A stretch of 64,000 nt of DNA from Hyalella azteca. Lineage: Eukaryota; Arthropoda; Malacostraca; Amphipoda; Hyalellidae. A program made the position numbers and the translations under genes. Below, in pieces: positions 1 to 11,049 of the stretch. The notes under the pieces were generated by a model that worked only from the letters and a program-made list of their open reading frames with translations, was not told the origin of the DNA and searched no databases. Position 1 is the first letter of the stretch; every line of letters starts with the position of its first letter. Where the stretch lies: positions 62,001 to 126,000 of the forward strand of contig NW_025934840.1 in the NCBI RefSeq assembly GCF_000764305.2, given 5' to 3'.

Positions 1-126
1 CTTGATAAACGATTGGAGTAGCTTCGTTAGAAGGCTTAAGTAGATTAATAAGTCGGCAATAAGATAGATACGCCAAGCTAACAACAGACTGCTAAACATC
101 ATCATCATAAAATTGTCATCATGGAT

Positions 127-1488
127 TCAGTAGTAAATCCTCTCCACGGGTGTCTTAGGATGAATGAATGTATTTAGCAAATTTGCCACATATTTGCTTT
201 CGCGTTTCTCAAATTGCACAGTTTTCTTTACTCTTTTCTTCTGCCCGGAGCACGAATCCCCACTTGCTGCATCTCCCACAGTTGAAACTTGTCGCGAACT
301 AGATGCAGTTTCAACGACATCCCGAGTATTTCCATCGGCCTGTGAGGAATATTCGACCAAATCCTCAGTTATCTTAGAACGTTTGTTGATTTCGTGAGCT
401 GAACAACCTCGGTAATAACCAAGAGGAATGTTACTCGTATTGTCCAAAAGTGTGTCGGTTCCGTCAGTTTCGTCTTGTTCGGCGGCGCTACGCAATCCTG
501 GTAGCTTTTTATTGACTACGCAGGTTTCTGAGAAAGTTGCAGGTTTCGTCCCTTTTTTCGGGACGTTTGTTTCGTCTTGTTCCGCGGCGCCACGCAATCC
601 TGGTAGCTTTTTGTTGACTACGCAGGTTTCTGAGAAAGTCGCAGGTTTCGTCCCTTTTTTCGGGACGTTTGTTTCCAACAACGCTGCACCTTCGCTCGTA
701 CGAGACGAAGGTCTGCGTGATTCTGCATCACGGACGACCTGTAAATTTTGTTGTTGATGCGGAAATGAATGTCTTTGATGTTCACAGGCTGACTCGAATG
801 GATAAACGTCCAATTCTTTGGGGTCATCGATCGCTGTAGCAGATCTTGAGAAAATAAGCGAGAAATTGCCGTTTTTAATCTTGTCTCTGCAGAGGTCGAA
901 TACTTTCAGATGCAGGATAACGAGGACAATGGCCGACACCGAGAAGAATGCTGCCAGAGTTGCTATACTGATGAACAATACGGGGTCGATATCTGAAGAA
1001 ATTACCAACATTAATGAATCCCACGAAAATGATTAATGATGAATTTCAGATAAATTCAGAATGAGTACATGGGTTACCTCAAGTCATTCATCATAGTATT
1101 CAATTAATTTATATAAAATTGTTTTCTCCAGATGAATTTATATAAAACTGTATTCTTCAGAATATGTACCATTAATTGTGTTGTACGATAAATACTATTT
1201 TATATTGACAGAATTCATAGTAATTTCCTAACATCTACCTCGAAATTTCGTCTGAATATTGACAGCACGACAACGTATACGAATCAAAGAAGTTTATCGA
1301 CCCCAAGATACATATTATCGTGCTTGATTCATTTTCGTACTCCTCAAACTTCAGTACAACTTCATTGAACAATGTTCCTTAAGAATTGTCTTACTTCTTG
1401 GCAGGATTATCAGTGCGGTGAAGAAAACTACTGCTAAGCCCCAACAGACTACGGTCTTGACGTCTGCTAACCCTCCAAATGACGGCAT
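127..1488 (-). CDS. Two-helix membrane protein, family member 1 (two exons)
   Basis: Exon 1 is 1488..1395 (ATG at 1488, 31 codons plus one base, donor GTAAGA). Exon 2 is 992..127, after the acceptor TTTCTTCAG. The intron is phase 1 and the spliced product is about 319 residues. An ATG at 1011 lies in the intron and is not the start. Residues about 13-29 and 33-55 are hydrophobic and form two membrane helices joined by a very short loop. They are followed by L-x-V-x-x-x-x-x-x-K-I-K and a long polar, presumably cytosolic tail. The tail has a near-exact 34-residue tandem duplication (NVPKKGTKPATFSETC is in both copies), coded at roughly 480-690. An acceptor-like CGCAG directly precedes the ATG, so an upstream untranslated exon is likely. 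The start, intron phase and helix layout match the genes at 8461, 13505, 17565 and 23277. Function unknown. Confidence 0.72.
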
Positions 1489-1493
1489 CTGCG

Positions 1494-1617
1494 AATAAAT
1501 TCAACCTTAAATAATAAATTCAACCTTAAATAATAAATTCAACCTTAATAAATTCAACCTTAAATAATAAATTCAACCTTAAATAATAAATTCAACCTTA
1601 ATAAATTCAACCTTATC
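1494..1617. repeat. Tandem repeat, AAATTCAACCTTAAATAAT units
   Basis: Six or seven copies of an 11-19 bp unit (AATTCAACCTTAAATAAT, some shortened to AATTCAACCTTAAT) lie just upstream of exon 1 of the minus-strand gene. Nothing coding is seen. Confidence 0.85.
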
Positions 1618-1637
1618 GTTAACAAGGTTTCGCGCAC

Positions 1638-1905
1638 GGAAGCCTCTTCAAAATTAATAAAAAACCATTACGCTTTACGCCTGCAAAAACATATGTACCC
1701 TGAACTTCTCTTCATGTAGTAGAGAACATTCAGATAGGGTAAAGAAGACTTCAGAAATGCATTGAAAACACAACAGCCTCTTCAAAGTTAATAAAAACTA
1801 TCACGCCTGTAGAAAAAAATGTGTCTGAGCTTCCTTGTATGTATGTATAGAGCATTCAGAAAGAGTAAAGAAGACTTCAAAATGTATTTAAAAACACAAG
1901 TAAAC
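1638..1905. repeat. Two diverged tandem copies of a 135-bp unit
   Basis: The segment starting with CCTCTTCAAAATTAATAAAA at about 1641 recurs at about 1779, with the same order of blocks (GAGCATTCAGAAAGAGTAAAG, AAGACTTCA, AAACACAA). The copies are clearly diverged. Nothing else is recognised between here and 2700. Confidence 0.6.
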
Positions 1906-2704
1906 TTCGTACTTTTGTCGTCAGTATTACGTCGGTCATGGCACACTATTCTAGAATTATAGATCACACAACTGTAACTCAACCACCGCTACCGTACACA
2001 TTGTTCAGTTCAAGCTTAGCACGTCTCCACACCGTTTACAGAGAAGACGACACCAAAAAACGTTAAACACTATGATAATTTAGACAAGATCACAGCAACG
2101 CCTAGTCGGAGATAAGATGCTATTTTAATTTAATTGTAGCCAACACAGCCATCCTGACACTCACAGTTAACAAGGGATCGTTCCGAATTTTCAACACTGC
2201 ACGTAGCCTAGACCGCGTCACTGACACGTTACACAAGGACGAACAATACGCAGTTGCAAATTTGAATGTTGCCAAAACGGTAGCTGAACTTCAGTAACAA
2301 AAATACATTTATAGTTGTGTCTAAACACGTTAAAAGCTGTCGTACTTCTTAGCGCAGACATTATAAATAGTTTATATTGTTCATGTAAGTTCAAAAATAG
2401 ATTAATGTAATGAACTAATTGGTACATAATTAATATTCCATGACGTTTACGAACTTCTACTTACCGTGCCATTGAATATATAGGTATCAAAGCGAGACAC
2501 GTCACATTGCATGCCGATGTTGAAATTTTCAAGCATATTTATCACGCAATTCGGCTCGATTAATAACCAAGTATCGATTAGTTGAGTAAGATTAGTAATT
2601 AAAAGAGTAAATTTCGCATAAGTGATGCAATTTTAGTTTCGCTGCTTGAACACTAGCTTAAAAAATTGTTCTCTTTGCGCAACTGGATATACGTTCGGTT
2701 TTTA

Positions 2705-2905
2705 CTGGAGAAATGTTGCATGCAACCGATGCTGGAGTCCTTATGACCTTATGATGAGTTTAGGTCACTTTAGGAGAGAAATGTTGCATGCAACCGATGC
2801 TGGAGTCCTTATATGACCTTATGATGAGTTTAGGTCACTTTGGGAGAGAAATGTTGCATGCAACCGATGCTGGAGTCCTTATGACCTTATGATGAGTTTA
2901 GGACT
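2705..2905. repeat. Three tandem copies of a 64-bp unit
   Basis: GAGAAATGTTGCATGCAACC begins each unit and GATGAGTTTAGG ends it. Each unit contains the perfect palindrome GTTGCATGCAAC. The array abuts the stop codon of the LINE fragment at 2919, so it sits where that element's 3' untranslated tail would be. Confidence 0.85.
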
Positions 2906-2918
2906 TCTTAGTCTAAGG

Positions 2919-3221
2919 TCAAGCTGATGCTCCGCCTTTGTCGTCCTCCGTCTCCGAATCGTCGCTAGGCAGGTCACCCCGCCCTCGGGTCCCGGATGTA
3001 ACGTTGGACGTGTTCCGTCTATTTGCCCTCCTTTGGGCCACCTGATGCAAGATGCTGTTGATTGTCACTTGCTGAGGGTAGTTTCCCATAAATGGACAAT
3101 CCGGGATCTTCTTCAGAAACTTATCCAGTTGTCTCTTGAAAGTCGCAAGAGTCTGTCGAGCAGCAAGAGTCCGTCGAGCAGCAACAGTATGCTTGGTGTT
3201 CTTTCTTGTCCCTGTGCATAG
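2919..3221 (-). pseudogene. LINE reverse transcriptase C-terminal fragment
   Basis: The minus strand is open for about 100 codons, ending at the stop at 2921-2919. It encodes TLATFKRQLDKFLKKIPDCP, the usual C-terminal tail motif of non-LTR retrotransposon polymerases (FK-x-x-LDKFL-x-x-IPD), then a charged end (DSETEDDKGGASA). No polymerase core is present, so this is a 5'-truncated insertion. The family assignment rests on the tail motif only. Confidence 0.6.
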
Positions 3222-4075
3222 AAAGAAGAATATGCCATATTCTTTTGCTGATAATCAATATATCTCTTACAAGGACTTAATTTAACTACGTTCCTAATTT
3301 ATTTAGGGGTTCATAAGCTGTTTGATAAGAACAATGAGATATTGTTTTCAATCAATCGAATACGGATGTAGGGTTGGCTACTGTATACAGAGAACGAATG
3401 AGACATCACATCCATTTTTATTGTCCGTAAGTAAGTGAACTAAATAATAGAATAAATAGAGTTGGAGATTGAAATATGCTAGAACTCGCAGTCAGTTAAC
3501 AATTTAAATATTATAGTTTTCCGAGCTCGAATAGCATTTCACGTTTCATTACACGGAATAGTCCAAAAATCAAAACAAAAGTAAGTATGAAAGATTTAAA
3601 TAGAGACAGGAAGTCACCTCAGTAGAAATTGATCGCCGGATAGATGATGAACATTCGATCACCGTTAGCCATGTAGATTATTTTAATTATCCATCCTCTG
3701 GTACAGAGCCAGAGACTCGATGTAGCACTTGAAATAATTGAAGGTGAAGGCTAATAAAATTTTGATCGCGAATAATACGAGTTTGTGTAATCATTTTAAT
3801 ACAACAATAAATAATGTAAAATATAATAATAAAAGAATAAATACACACTTTCATGCACTAGACTGAGGTTGGATTCGGGCTACAACGAGGTCCTATAATA
3901 TATTATATAATATTTTATGATATATCATAAAATTTTACATAATTTATTATATTATATCAATATTTATAAATTAAATATACCAGAGCATCTTCTATACTGA
4001 CTTTACAGAGAACACGAATATATGCTTCGGTGGATCAACCCGTTGAAACACCCCAACAAATTTACTGTCCTGCAT
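3222..4075. other. AT-rich intergenic DNA, no feature seen
   Basis: No supported reading frame or clear repeat. A very AT-rich, partly self-complementary stretch (TATAATATATTATATAATATTTTATGATATATC-type sequence) lies at about 3893-3975. Confidence 0.6.
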
Positions 4076-4348
4076 GGGCCTATACTTTCAAAAAAGTTAA
4101 GAGATCGTAAGTTCATCAGCCAATCAGTGACGGCCTTTCAAGCAAAATCCACCAATCATAGACAAGAAAATAGAAGACAAGAAAATAGAGCGTAAGTACT
4201 TACGTTCACTATACTTTCAAAAAAGTTAAGTGATCGTAAGTTCATCAGCCAATCATTGGTTGCCTTTCAAGCAAAATCCACCAATCATAGACAAGAAAAT
4301 AGAGCGTAAGTACTTAAGTTAACTAGCGACTTTTGAAAGTATGGCCCC
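4076..4348. mobile_element. MITE with GGGGCCATACTTTCAAAA inverted ends, copy 1
   Basis: The left end reads GGGCCTATACTTTCAAAAAA. The right end is its inverted partner CTTTTGAAAGTATGGCCCC. The interior is present twice in tandem (GTAAGTTCATCAGCCAATCA and AAATCCACCAATCATAGACA each occur twice). A shorter single-unit copy with the same ends is at 36105-36248. No coding capacity. Confidence 0.8.
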
Positions 4349-4699
4349 TGCGCTACCTCACAATTAAGGTAGCGAACTGAAGCATTACAGCCGACAGTAC
4401 GGAGACGATTGTTAATGTATCAAATTATCAGAAGCCTGATTGATTTCATGAAGACCAGGCTGAAAATTTATAATAAGGTCGAAATAGATTTGGTAAAATA
4501 ATTAATTTCATGTACTCAAGAAAAGAATATACCTTCCCGCTGTAATAATGTTGCAGAGACAAAGATACTAACAGCATCAATGGGAATATTTTTGACAAAT
4601 TGATATCGCTTTGATTTTTAATTTTAGCATCATTAATAGGAATATTTCTGACAAATATATATCGCTTTGATTTTTAATTTTACAGCAACCAGCTTGATT

Positions 4700-4838
4700 A
4701 GAAAAAATATAACTCAGTACTCACTGCAGTGAGTGACAGAGAGCGCATTTTCTCGTCGACGAAAACTTGAGGTCACGGACAGACGGACGGACGGACCGAC
4801 AGACAGACAGACAGACGGACATGGCGACACAATAGTGC
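4700..4838 (-). mobile_element. GACA-hairpin element, copy 1, cut short by adapter
   Basis: It shares ACTCACTGCAGTGAGTGACA, GAGAGCGCATTTTCTCGTCG and a GACG/GACA microsatellite with five other copies in this window. The second inverted arm found in the others (GAGAAAATGCGCT) is missing because the sequence breaks at CACAATAGTGC into a library adapter. Confidence 0.75.
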
Positions 4839-4876
4839 CTGTCTCTTATACACATCTAGATGTGTATAAGAGACAG
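4839..4876. other. Nextera mate-pair junction adapter (sequencing artefact)
   Basis: Two abutting inverted copies of the 19-base Tn5 mosaic end, CTGTCTCTTATACACATCT (4839-4857) and its reverse complement (4858-4876), form the exact 38-base circularisation junction of Nextera mate-pair libraries. This is not genomic. The repeat element to its left is truncated and its missing half is not on the right, as expected for a false join. Confidence 0.97.
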
Positions 4877-4960
4877 GCTATGAAGATGGCGTTGTTTGAA
4901 TATCAACAGCCATGAAGATGGCGTTGTTTGAATATCAACAGCTATGAAGATGACGCTGTT
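4877..4960. repeat. Three copies of a 33-bp unit
   Basis: GCTATGAAGATGGCGTTGTT followed by TGAATATCAACA is repeated three times directly after the adapter; the third copy is diverged. Confidence 0.8.
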
Positions 4961-5292
4961 TAAATCGAATTGAGTTTGAATCAAATTGTTTGAATTGAAA
5001 CGAAAAGCGTGATTTTTGAAACGAAGAAAATACTTAATAATATATATTGAATGAAAATTAAAGCCGACTTTTCCAGCCCCTAAAAACTTGCAACGAACTC
5101 TGTTCGGTTACAATTTATCATTAACCAAATTTATCTCGGATGTTGATTATTATCATTCTGATGAGTGTTTATGGGAGCTTTGGAAAGACATCTATGTAGC
5201 CCCATGTCGGAACGTACAATGTACATCTCTGCAACTTTGTTAGGAACAAATCGATGACCAAAAAGTGAGTTATCGGTGCAGAATATCATATA

Positions 5293-6420
5293 GAAATTCA
5301 GTGTGCACTGCAGTACAGTAATACCATATTCAGTGTGCACTGCAGTACAGTAATACCAATTTAGTGTGCACTACAGTACAGTAATACCCCATTCAGTGTG
5401 CGCTATAGTACAGTATATAATACCCAATTCAATGCAGTGTGCACTACAGTGCAGTAATGCCCAATTCCGTGTGCACTACAGTACAGTAATACCCAATTCA
5501 GTGGGCACTGCAGTACAGTAATACCCAATTCAGTTGGCACTACAGTACAGTAATACCCAAGTCAGTGTGCACTACAGTACAGTAATACCCAATTCAGTGT
5601 GCACTGCAGTACAGTAAAACACAGTTCAGTGTGCACTACAGTATACAGTAATACCCAATTAAATGTGCACTACAGTACAGTAACACCCAATTCAGTGTGC
5701 ACTACAGTACAGTATATAATACCCAATTCAGTGTGCACCACAGTACAGTAATACCCAATTCAGTGTGCACTGCAGTACAGTAATACCCAAATCAGTGCGC
5801 ACTACAGTACAGTAATACCCAATTCAGTGTGCGCTACATTACAGTATATAATACCCAATTCAGTGTGCACAATAGTACAGTAATGCCCAATTCAGTGTGC
5901 ACTACAGTACAGTAGTACCCAATTCAGTGTGCACTACAGAACAGTAATACCCAATTCAGTGTGCACTACAGTACAGTAAAACCGAATTCAGCGTGCACTA
6001 CAGTACAGTAATGCCAATTCAGTATGCACTACGGTACAGTAATACCAATTTAGTGTACACTACAGTACAGTAATACCCAATTCAGTGTGCGCTACAGTAC
6101 AGTAATACCCAATTCAGTGTGCACTACAGTACAGTCATACCCAATTCAGTGTGCACTACAGTACAGTAATACCAAATTCAGTGTGCACTACAGTACAGTA
6201 ATACCAAATTCAGTGTGCAGTACAGTACAGTAATACCCAATTCAGCGTGCACTATAGTACAGTAATGCCCAATTCCGTGGGCACTACAGTACAGTAGTAC
6301 CCAATTCAGTGTGCACTGCGTTACAGTAATACCCAATTCAGTGTGCACTACAGTACAGTAATACCCAATTCAGTGTGCACTCCAGTTCAGTGATACTCAA
6401 TTCAGTGTGCATTACACAAA
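5293..6420. repeat. 1.1-kb minisatellite, 32-bp unit
   Basis: About 34 copies of a unit near ATACCCAATTCAGTGTGCAC + TACAGTACAGTA. Units differ by point changes (GCACTGCAG or GCACTACAG, CCAATTC or CCAAATC) and a few insertions such as TATA. Each unit carries the palindrome GTGCAC and a CAGTACAGTA direct repeat. No conserved reading frame. Confidence 0.93.
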
Positions 6421-7569
6421 GGACATCATGGGTACTACTTTATTTGTACTTCGTCGAGAGCAGACTGACGCTCGGTTCCAAGTTTGAAGATCACGCCTTT
6501 TACGTCTTAAGACCCGCCACGCTTGCTGATCCAAAGCCCACCATGCTGCTGATCCATGTTTGAAGCCCACAAGCCTTGGGATCTACCAAGTTTGGAGGCA
6601 AAGCTAACTAGAAAGACGGCGTTAGGAGGCCAACCAAACTCGGAACCCAATAAATCCCGAGACTAACTACGATAGGGGGACAAATCAAACATTCGGGCCA
6701 GCCATAAACTGGGACCTACCAGGCCTGGGGACCGAACATACCAGCCTCGGGACAATCAGGCCTGAAGGGGACCTCCCTTAATGTGTCGCCAGAAATATTG
6801 GATTGACCAATCGTTTTTAAAATTGAAACTATTATAAACTGTAATTTATGTAAAACCGTCCCAAAACGTTGAAGAAACTAACGTGAACAAGTTATTCCTT
6901 CAAACCCCTCAAAAATCTATTCTTTGCAGAAAAACAGATCTTTGCAAAAAAAACATGCATAACTCTTACAATTCATGAATATATCATCAGCGACGAAAAA
7001 CTGACAATATACGGCACATTAAGGAACATGTTCCACTTACATGTATTGGACCAAAAACGTTTCCCTTCGCTTATGAATACTCCTTGATACTCCTTATGCA
7101 TAACAGTGTTCACTTTGGACATAATTCGATCGCAGTCGCTAGAATTTCTCAATTTGGAGTGAACTAATAGTCACTTTTCAAAACGTGCGCAAAAATGTAT
7201 CCCGGTATGACAATACCTTTAATTAACGTATAGCTAAAGTAATGTAGTCTGTTACAGCATGTATATACAGATCACATTAAGAAATATCAATGTCTGGCAG
7301 CTGGGTGGATTTATTTAATGATACAATAGAAGTTGTCAATTTAAATACATAAAACCATTTACCATGATAAAACAGTTGTGATGTAAGACACGAAACTCTT
7401 CCAAAAAGAAGACGTTGACTTCTGAGACACAATGCTGATTCGACCACTTTTTTAACGTCAACACGTCTGGTCAGACGTTTGCCATCGCCAACGAAACTTC
7501 GCATCGTTTGAAAAAGTTCGTACCATGCAATATGTGTTATTTAGTTGTCATGCGGTGAATAGTTGAGAG
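6421..7569. other. Non-coding flank, distal part shared with the 16.5-17.0 kb region
   Basis: No supported gene. From about 7100 the sequence resembles 16530-17000 (for example AATAGTCACTTTTCAAAAC against ACAGTCACATTTCCAAAC, and GTCAGACG...AAAAAGT...CAATATGTGTTAT), so an old duplication extends upstream of the gene copies. Confidence 0.5.
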
Positions 7570-7714
7570 ATCAGTATTGAATTAAATAAGTGCGTTGACA
7601 AGAAAAACCTTCAAGTTTTGCTGAAATTTCACTTGTGGATGGCAATAATCCCAGCTGAATGAAACTGTTCATAGTATAAAGAGTTAGTCGTGACTATACC
7701 ACATAACATAGTGA

Positions 7715-7985
7715 TCTCGGCGCTGAAGCGTAGGCCTGGCGTGGCCTGTCGCCGATTCTTTTCCTTTTCGTGCCTTGTTCACAAAAGATCTAAAATCATG
7801 TCATTTGACCGGATCTTTTCATGACTGACGATAGTTTAAAGTAGCTACTCGACTTCTGAGTTCGATATGGTGCTAGGCATTTCAAATCTGAACATATATT
7901 TTTCCATAGCTTTATCTAGTCTTTTCTTGAACGCGTTCATGCTTGGAGCGCCAACGATGTCATCGGGGAGGAAACTCTTTACCCC
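7715..7985 (-). mobile_element. LINE 3'-end fragment, inserted in unit A
   Basis: The minus strand encodes the polymerase tail block APSMNAFKKRLDKAMEKYMF. The same element occurs at 15120-15403, 40565-40727 and 54240-54505. Unit B lacks this insertion: its sequence passes directly from GTGACCATAC to GAAACTCTTTAC at about 12975-13000. This is a 5'-truncated, dead copy. Confidence 0.72.
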
Positions 7986-8460
7986 AATAGAAGAAATTGC
8001 AGTCGCCAGTGTGCTTGTAGCACTCTTGATGGCCTACATGGATGTTTGTACCATTAAAGTCTTGTCGACAATAACTGCCTCACCGCGCAGTCTGATCTAT
8101 GCTCAGCTTCACGACTACTTGGTTCCTAATTAGGTTAACCGCAAATTTTGTTATATGCCTTAAACTGTCGAAAGTGGCCCGATGTAGCTTACGTTTATTT
8201 GATTAGTATGCTACAGAATATGGATAAATGGATTGTAGTTAAATAACTTCGGAATAGCTTCATGGAAAAACATATTCTTAGAAGTCGAGGTGTCTTTTTT
8301 ACTCTAAAGTAATTCCTTCTTTGTTACTGTATTCTTAGTGGCCTAACAAGGTCAACTGTAGACGAGCATTTACATAGACAAGTTATTGAATGCTACTTGC
8401 TGTTGAAGCGTCACTGATTCTGATGATTTCTAAGATGTTTCATCCCACAGAGCTACAACC

Positions 8461-9242
8461 ATGCCTGTCGATCGCGGGGTCATTCGCAGTATTATTAGAA
8501 AATTCATCGGCTTCCTGAAATGGTGGTTTATCGCTTTTGTTTTCATTGTTGTAATCTCTCTTCTACCTCGTAAGTAGACTCCTAGGTTTTGAAACTGGAA
8601 ATTAATTGCTGTTGAATTTGAATTATCAGACCAATCATTTGAGGCCAAACTCTTGTGGTATCAGCAAGAATTGAATTGTAGGTCTATTATTGATCTGACA
8701 ATATCTGTACCTAACCATAAACAGTTCATTTCTTAATTTCATGATTAAATCCTTCGTCCATGCTATGGCACGCTGGCTAGTGACTATTGAAGTGTGAACC
8801 ATAGGAATGAAATCAAATTTATAATGGATTGGTGCTGATTTCTTAGAATTTATAGTTAATTTTGCTTTGTTACTCAAACTCTGTGACGGAACAAGCCTCG
8901 TCACATTTTGCCCCCCTCCCCCCGAGAATTCCAAAAAAAATTATTGTAATCTCAGTTGAAATGATATGCACATGCCACATTGTTATCTAATTACTTGAAT
9001 TCATTTGTGTTAAATATTTAAATTAATGTGCAGCGCATCTGGGACGAGCAGTCCACGTGTCTTTCGCAACCATCCTCACAGGAGGTCCTATAGTTTATCT
9101 TCTTGTTCAACTGGATCTGTTAACCCATTTGCGTGGCCAAAATGCTGCCGTTCGAAGAGCTAGAAGGCAACCACAAGAGGAAGAACCAAGAGCAACGCCT
9201 CCCCTCCGGAGAAGAATCCGGAGCTGTGAACGTGGCTTATGA
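8461..9242 (+). pseudogene. Two-helix membrane protein, family member 2, frameshifted
   Basis: Exon 1 is 8461-8569 (ATG, 36 codons plus one base, donor GTAAGT). Exon 2 begins at 9034 after the acceptor AATGTGCAG; the intron is phase 1. The product starts MPVDRGVIRS, with helix 1 (WWFIAFVFIVVISLL) and helix 2 (FATILTGGPIVYLLVQL), then RRARRQPQEEEPR. Relative to the paralogue at 13505 there is one extra base between about 9208 and 9235, so the frame ends after RSCERGL at 9242, giving about 105 residues. The paralogous tail (VNVAYEGSNETVRATYALPS...) continues in another frame to 9552. An acceptor-like CATCCCACAG lies 10 bases before the ATG. It may still make a short two-helix protein. Confidence 0.65.
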
Positions 9243-9552
9243 AGGTTCAAATGAAACGGTCCGAGCAACCTATGCATTGCCAAGCAATTTCTTAACGCCC
9301 TTATCCACTTCAACGTCTCGTGATAGAGACGACGCTGTTGCCTCCTCCACTACCACCAAAACTGAGGCTGGTACGGAAAAGGAAGCATATTCAATTAGCA
9401 GAGAAGGAAGTAGACATAGTAATTTTTATTCTAGATCTGCGTTGGAAGGACCTCTTCGAAAGGAAAGAACGCAATGTAACATTTTGATCTCCAATGAACC
9501 TTCCGATGCAAGTGGATTGGGTGAGGTACCGATGGACTCCTGCAGAACATAG
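9243..9552 (+). pseudogene. Out-of-frame remnant of the family member 2 tail
   Basis: The frame that starts at 9133 encodes YALPSNFLTPLSTSTSRDRD, then AGTEKEAYSISREGSR, FYSRSALEGPLRKER and a stop at 9550-9552. This lines up with the tails of the copies at 14 kb and 18.4 kb but is off-frame from its own helices by one base. Confidence 0.65.
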
Positions 9553-10234
9553 CATGGAGTCGGGAGAGTTAACGGACGAAAAATGTTAAAATGGCGAGCA
9601 GTCTATTAGAGCTGGTGCATCAATGAACCGAGTTATTAGCGACGAAATATTTTGTTGAGATTTAGCTCAGTTGATAAGGATGTTAAGGGAAATTATCGTG
9701 GGGTAAGCCTTTTAGCTGCTTAACGACATTAGGAAACAGTTGTGCAACTATTAGATTATAATAGAAAACTTTGCGTTTTAAGGTGATGGTTGAAACGGTT
9801 CGTAGTTGGCAAGAAGTATTTATTAGAATGTTTTTAGATTAAGAAATTTTCTTTTAGAGTCGCTCTTTAAATTGTTGACCATTCTTTTAAACTATATATC
9901 AATGCTTCCGTTTAGCCAAATTTTATACTTTTAATATCAGAATGGCCTAATATTTTTATCATGACTTCACACCAGAAATAACTGACGCGGTAGATCATTT
10001 AGTTTTCAAAAGAATGTCCTGCTTTTCATTTAGCTAAACGAGATTTTAATTAAATGTTCACATATGTTGCACAGTATTTCATCCCCTTTTGTCAACGATC
10101 AGATTATTGGAGCTGAGTAAGTGGCAGGAAAATTGTAATTGATATCGGCAACGGTTTCACAGCATCACAGTTCATAGAACAGCTAGTAGCAGAAAACGCG
10201 TTCACTGAATAATCAACCTGAGCCGCCAAGCGAA

Positions 10235-10240
10235 AATAAA
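10235..10240 (+). promoter_or_regulatory. Probable poly(A) signal, unit A gene
   Basis: AATAAA follows a block conserved in all three plus copies (CTGAGCCGCCAAGCG). Equivalent signals are at 15485-15490 (unit B) and 19569-19574 (unit C). Conservation among the copies supports it as the 3' end of the genes. Confidence 0.5.
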
Positions 10241-11049
10241 AATTAGATTTTTTTGCATCGAATTTTTCAAGAATCTTGAGAGTTATAATGAATAAGAGAC
10301 TTTAACCAAGATATGGTTGAGTTAGTGGTAACAGAACTCCGAGGTGCTCTCCTAGCGCACCAGTAAAGACCCTTTAACACAGGGCGGCAATTACTGCCAA
10401 CGTCCGACGGTATTTACCGCCGTACCTCGCCGGACATGCAAAATGTGCACTGCTATTCACACACGACGGAGGATTTTAACGCGGAGTAGAATTTGACGCC
10501 TGATGCCTGCGTGAGAACTGCGGCGGTAGATTTGCCGCAGCAGTTTGGCTTGCTATGGGATTCAATGTAATCTTTCACATTATATGTAATATATGTATAG
10601 GCGGTTTTTCACGCCACAAGCAATTCAAACTCACACCTGCCGGGGAGGTTCGCGGAAGTCGATGTGAAGCTGAATTTATTCACAGCACTAATTCAGAAAG
10701 ATCGTACCTTTTCATCGTTGACAACATCGCTTTATAACGGAGGAATCGAAAGATTCCTTTCAAAAAGTCACTAACGCTAGGCCCACTTGAGTTAGTTTTC
10801 CGTATTTTGTTTAGACCAGTGGTTCCCAAACTTTTTCAGGCTGGCGCCCCCTTTGGCTCCCGATTGAATTTCTAGCGCCACCCCCCCCCCCCACAGAAAG
10901 ATATAAAAACATACGCCTCCTTCTTGAAATTTAGTACGCTGCAATTTTAAAAGATAAAGGGTAAACACAATTGTTTGTTTCACAAATAGAACCCCATTTA
11001 GTGAACTAATATGTTTTTCAGCTGTTTTAACTGTTTCAGCAGTTGAACA

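Noticed and set aside
164..757. Plus-strand frames opposite the first membrane-protein gene
   Set aside because: Antisense shadows; the minus-strand frame has splice signals, helices and paralogues.
9660..9690. TTTAGCTCAGTTGATAAGG resembling the D-arm of a tRNA
   Set aside because: No anticodon arm, T-arm or acceptor stem follows, and the paralogous site at about 14600 has lost the resemblance.
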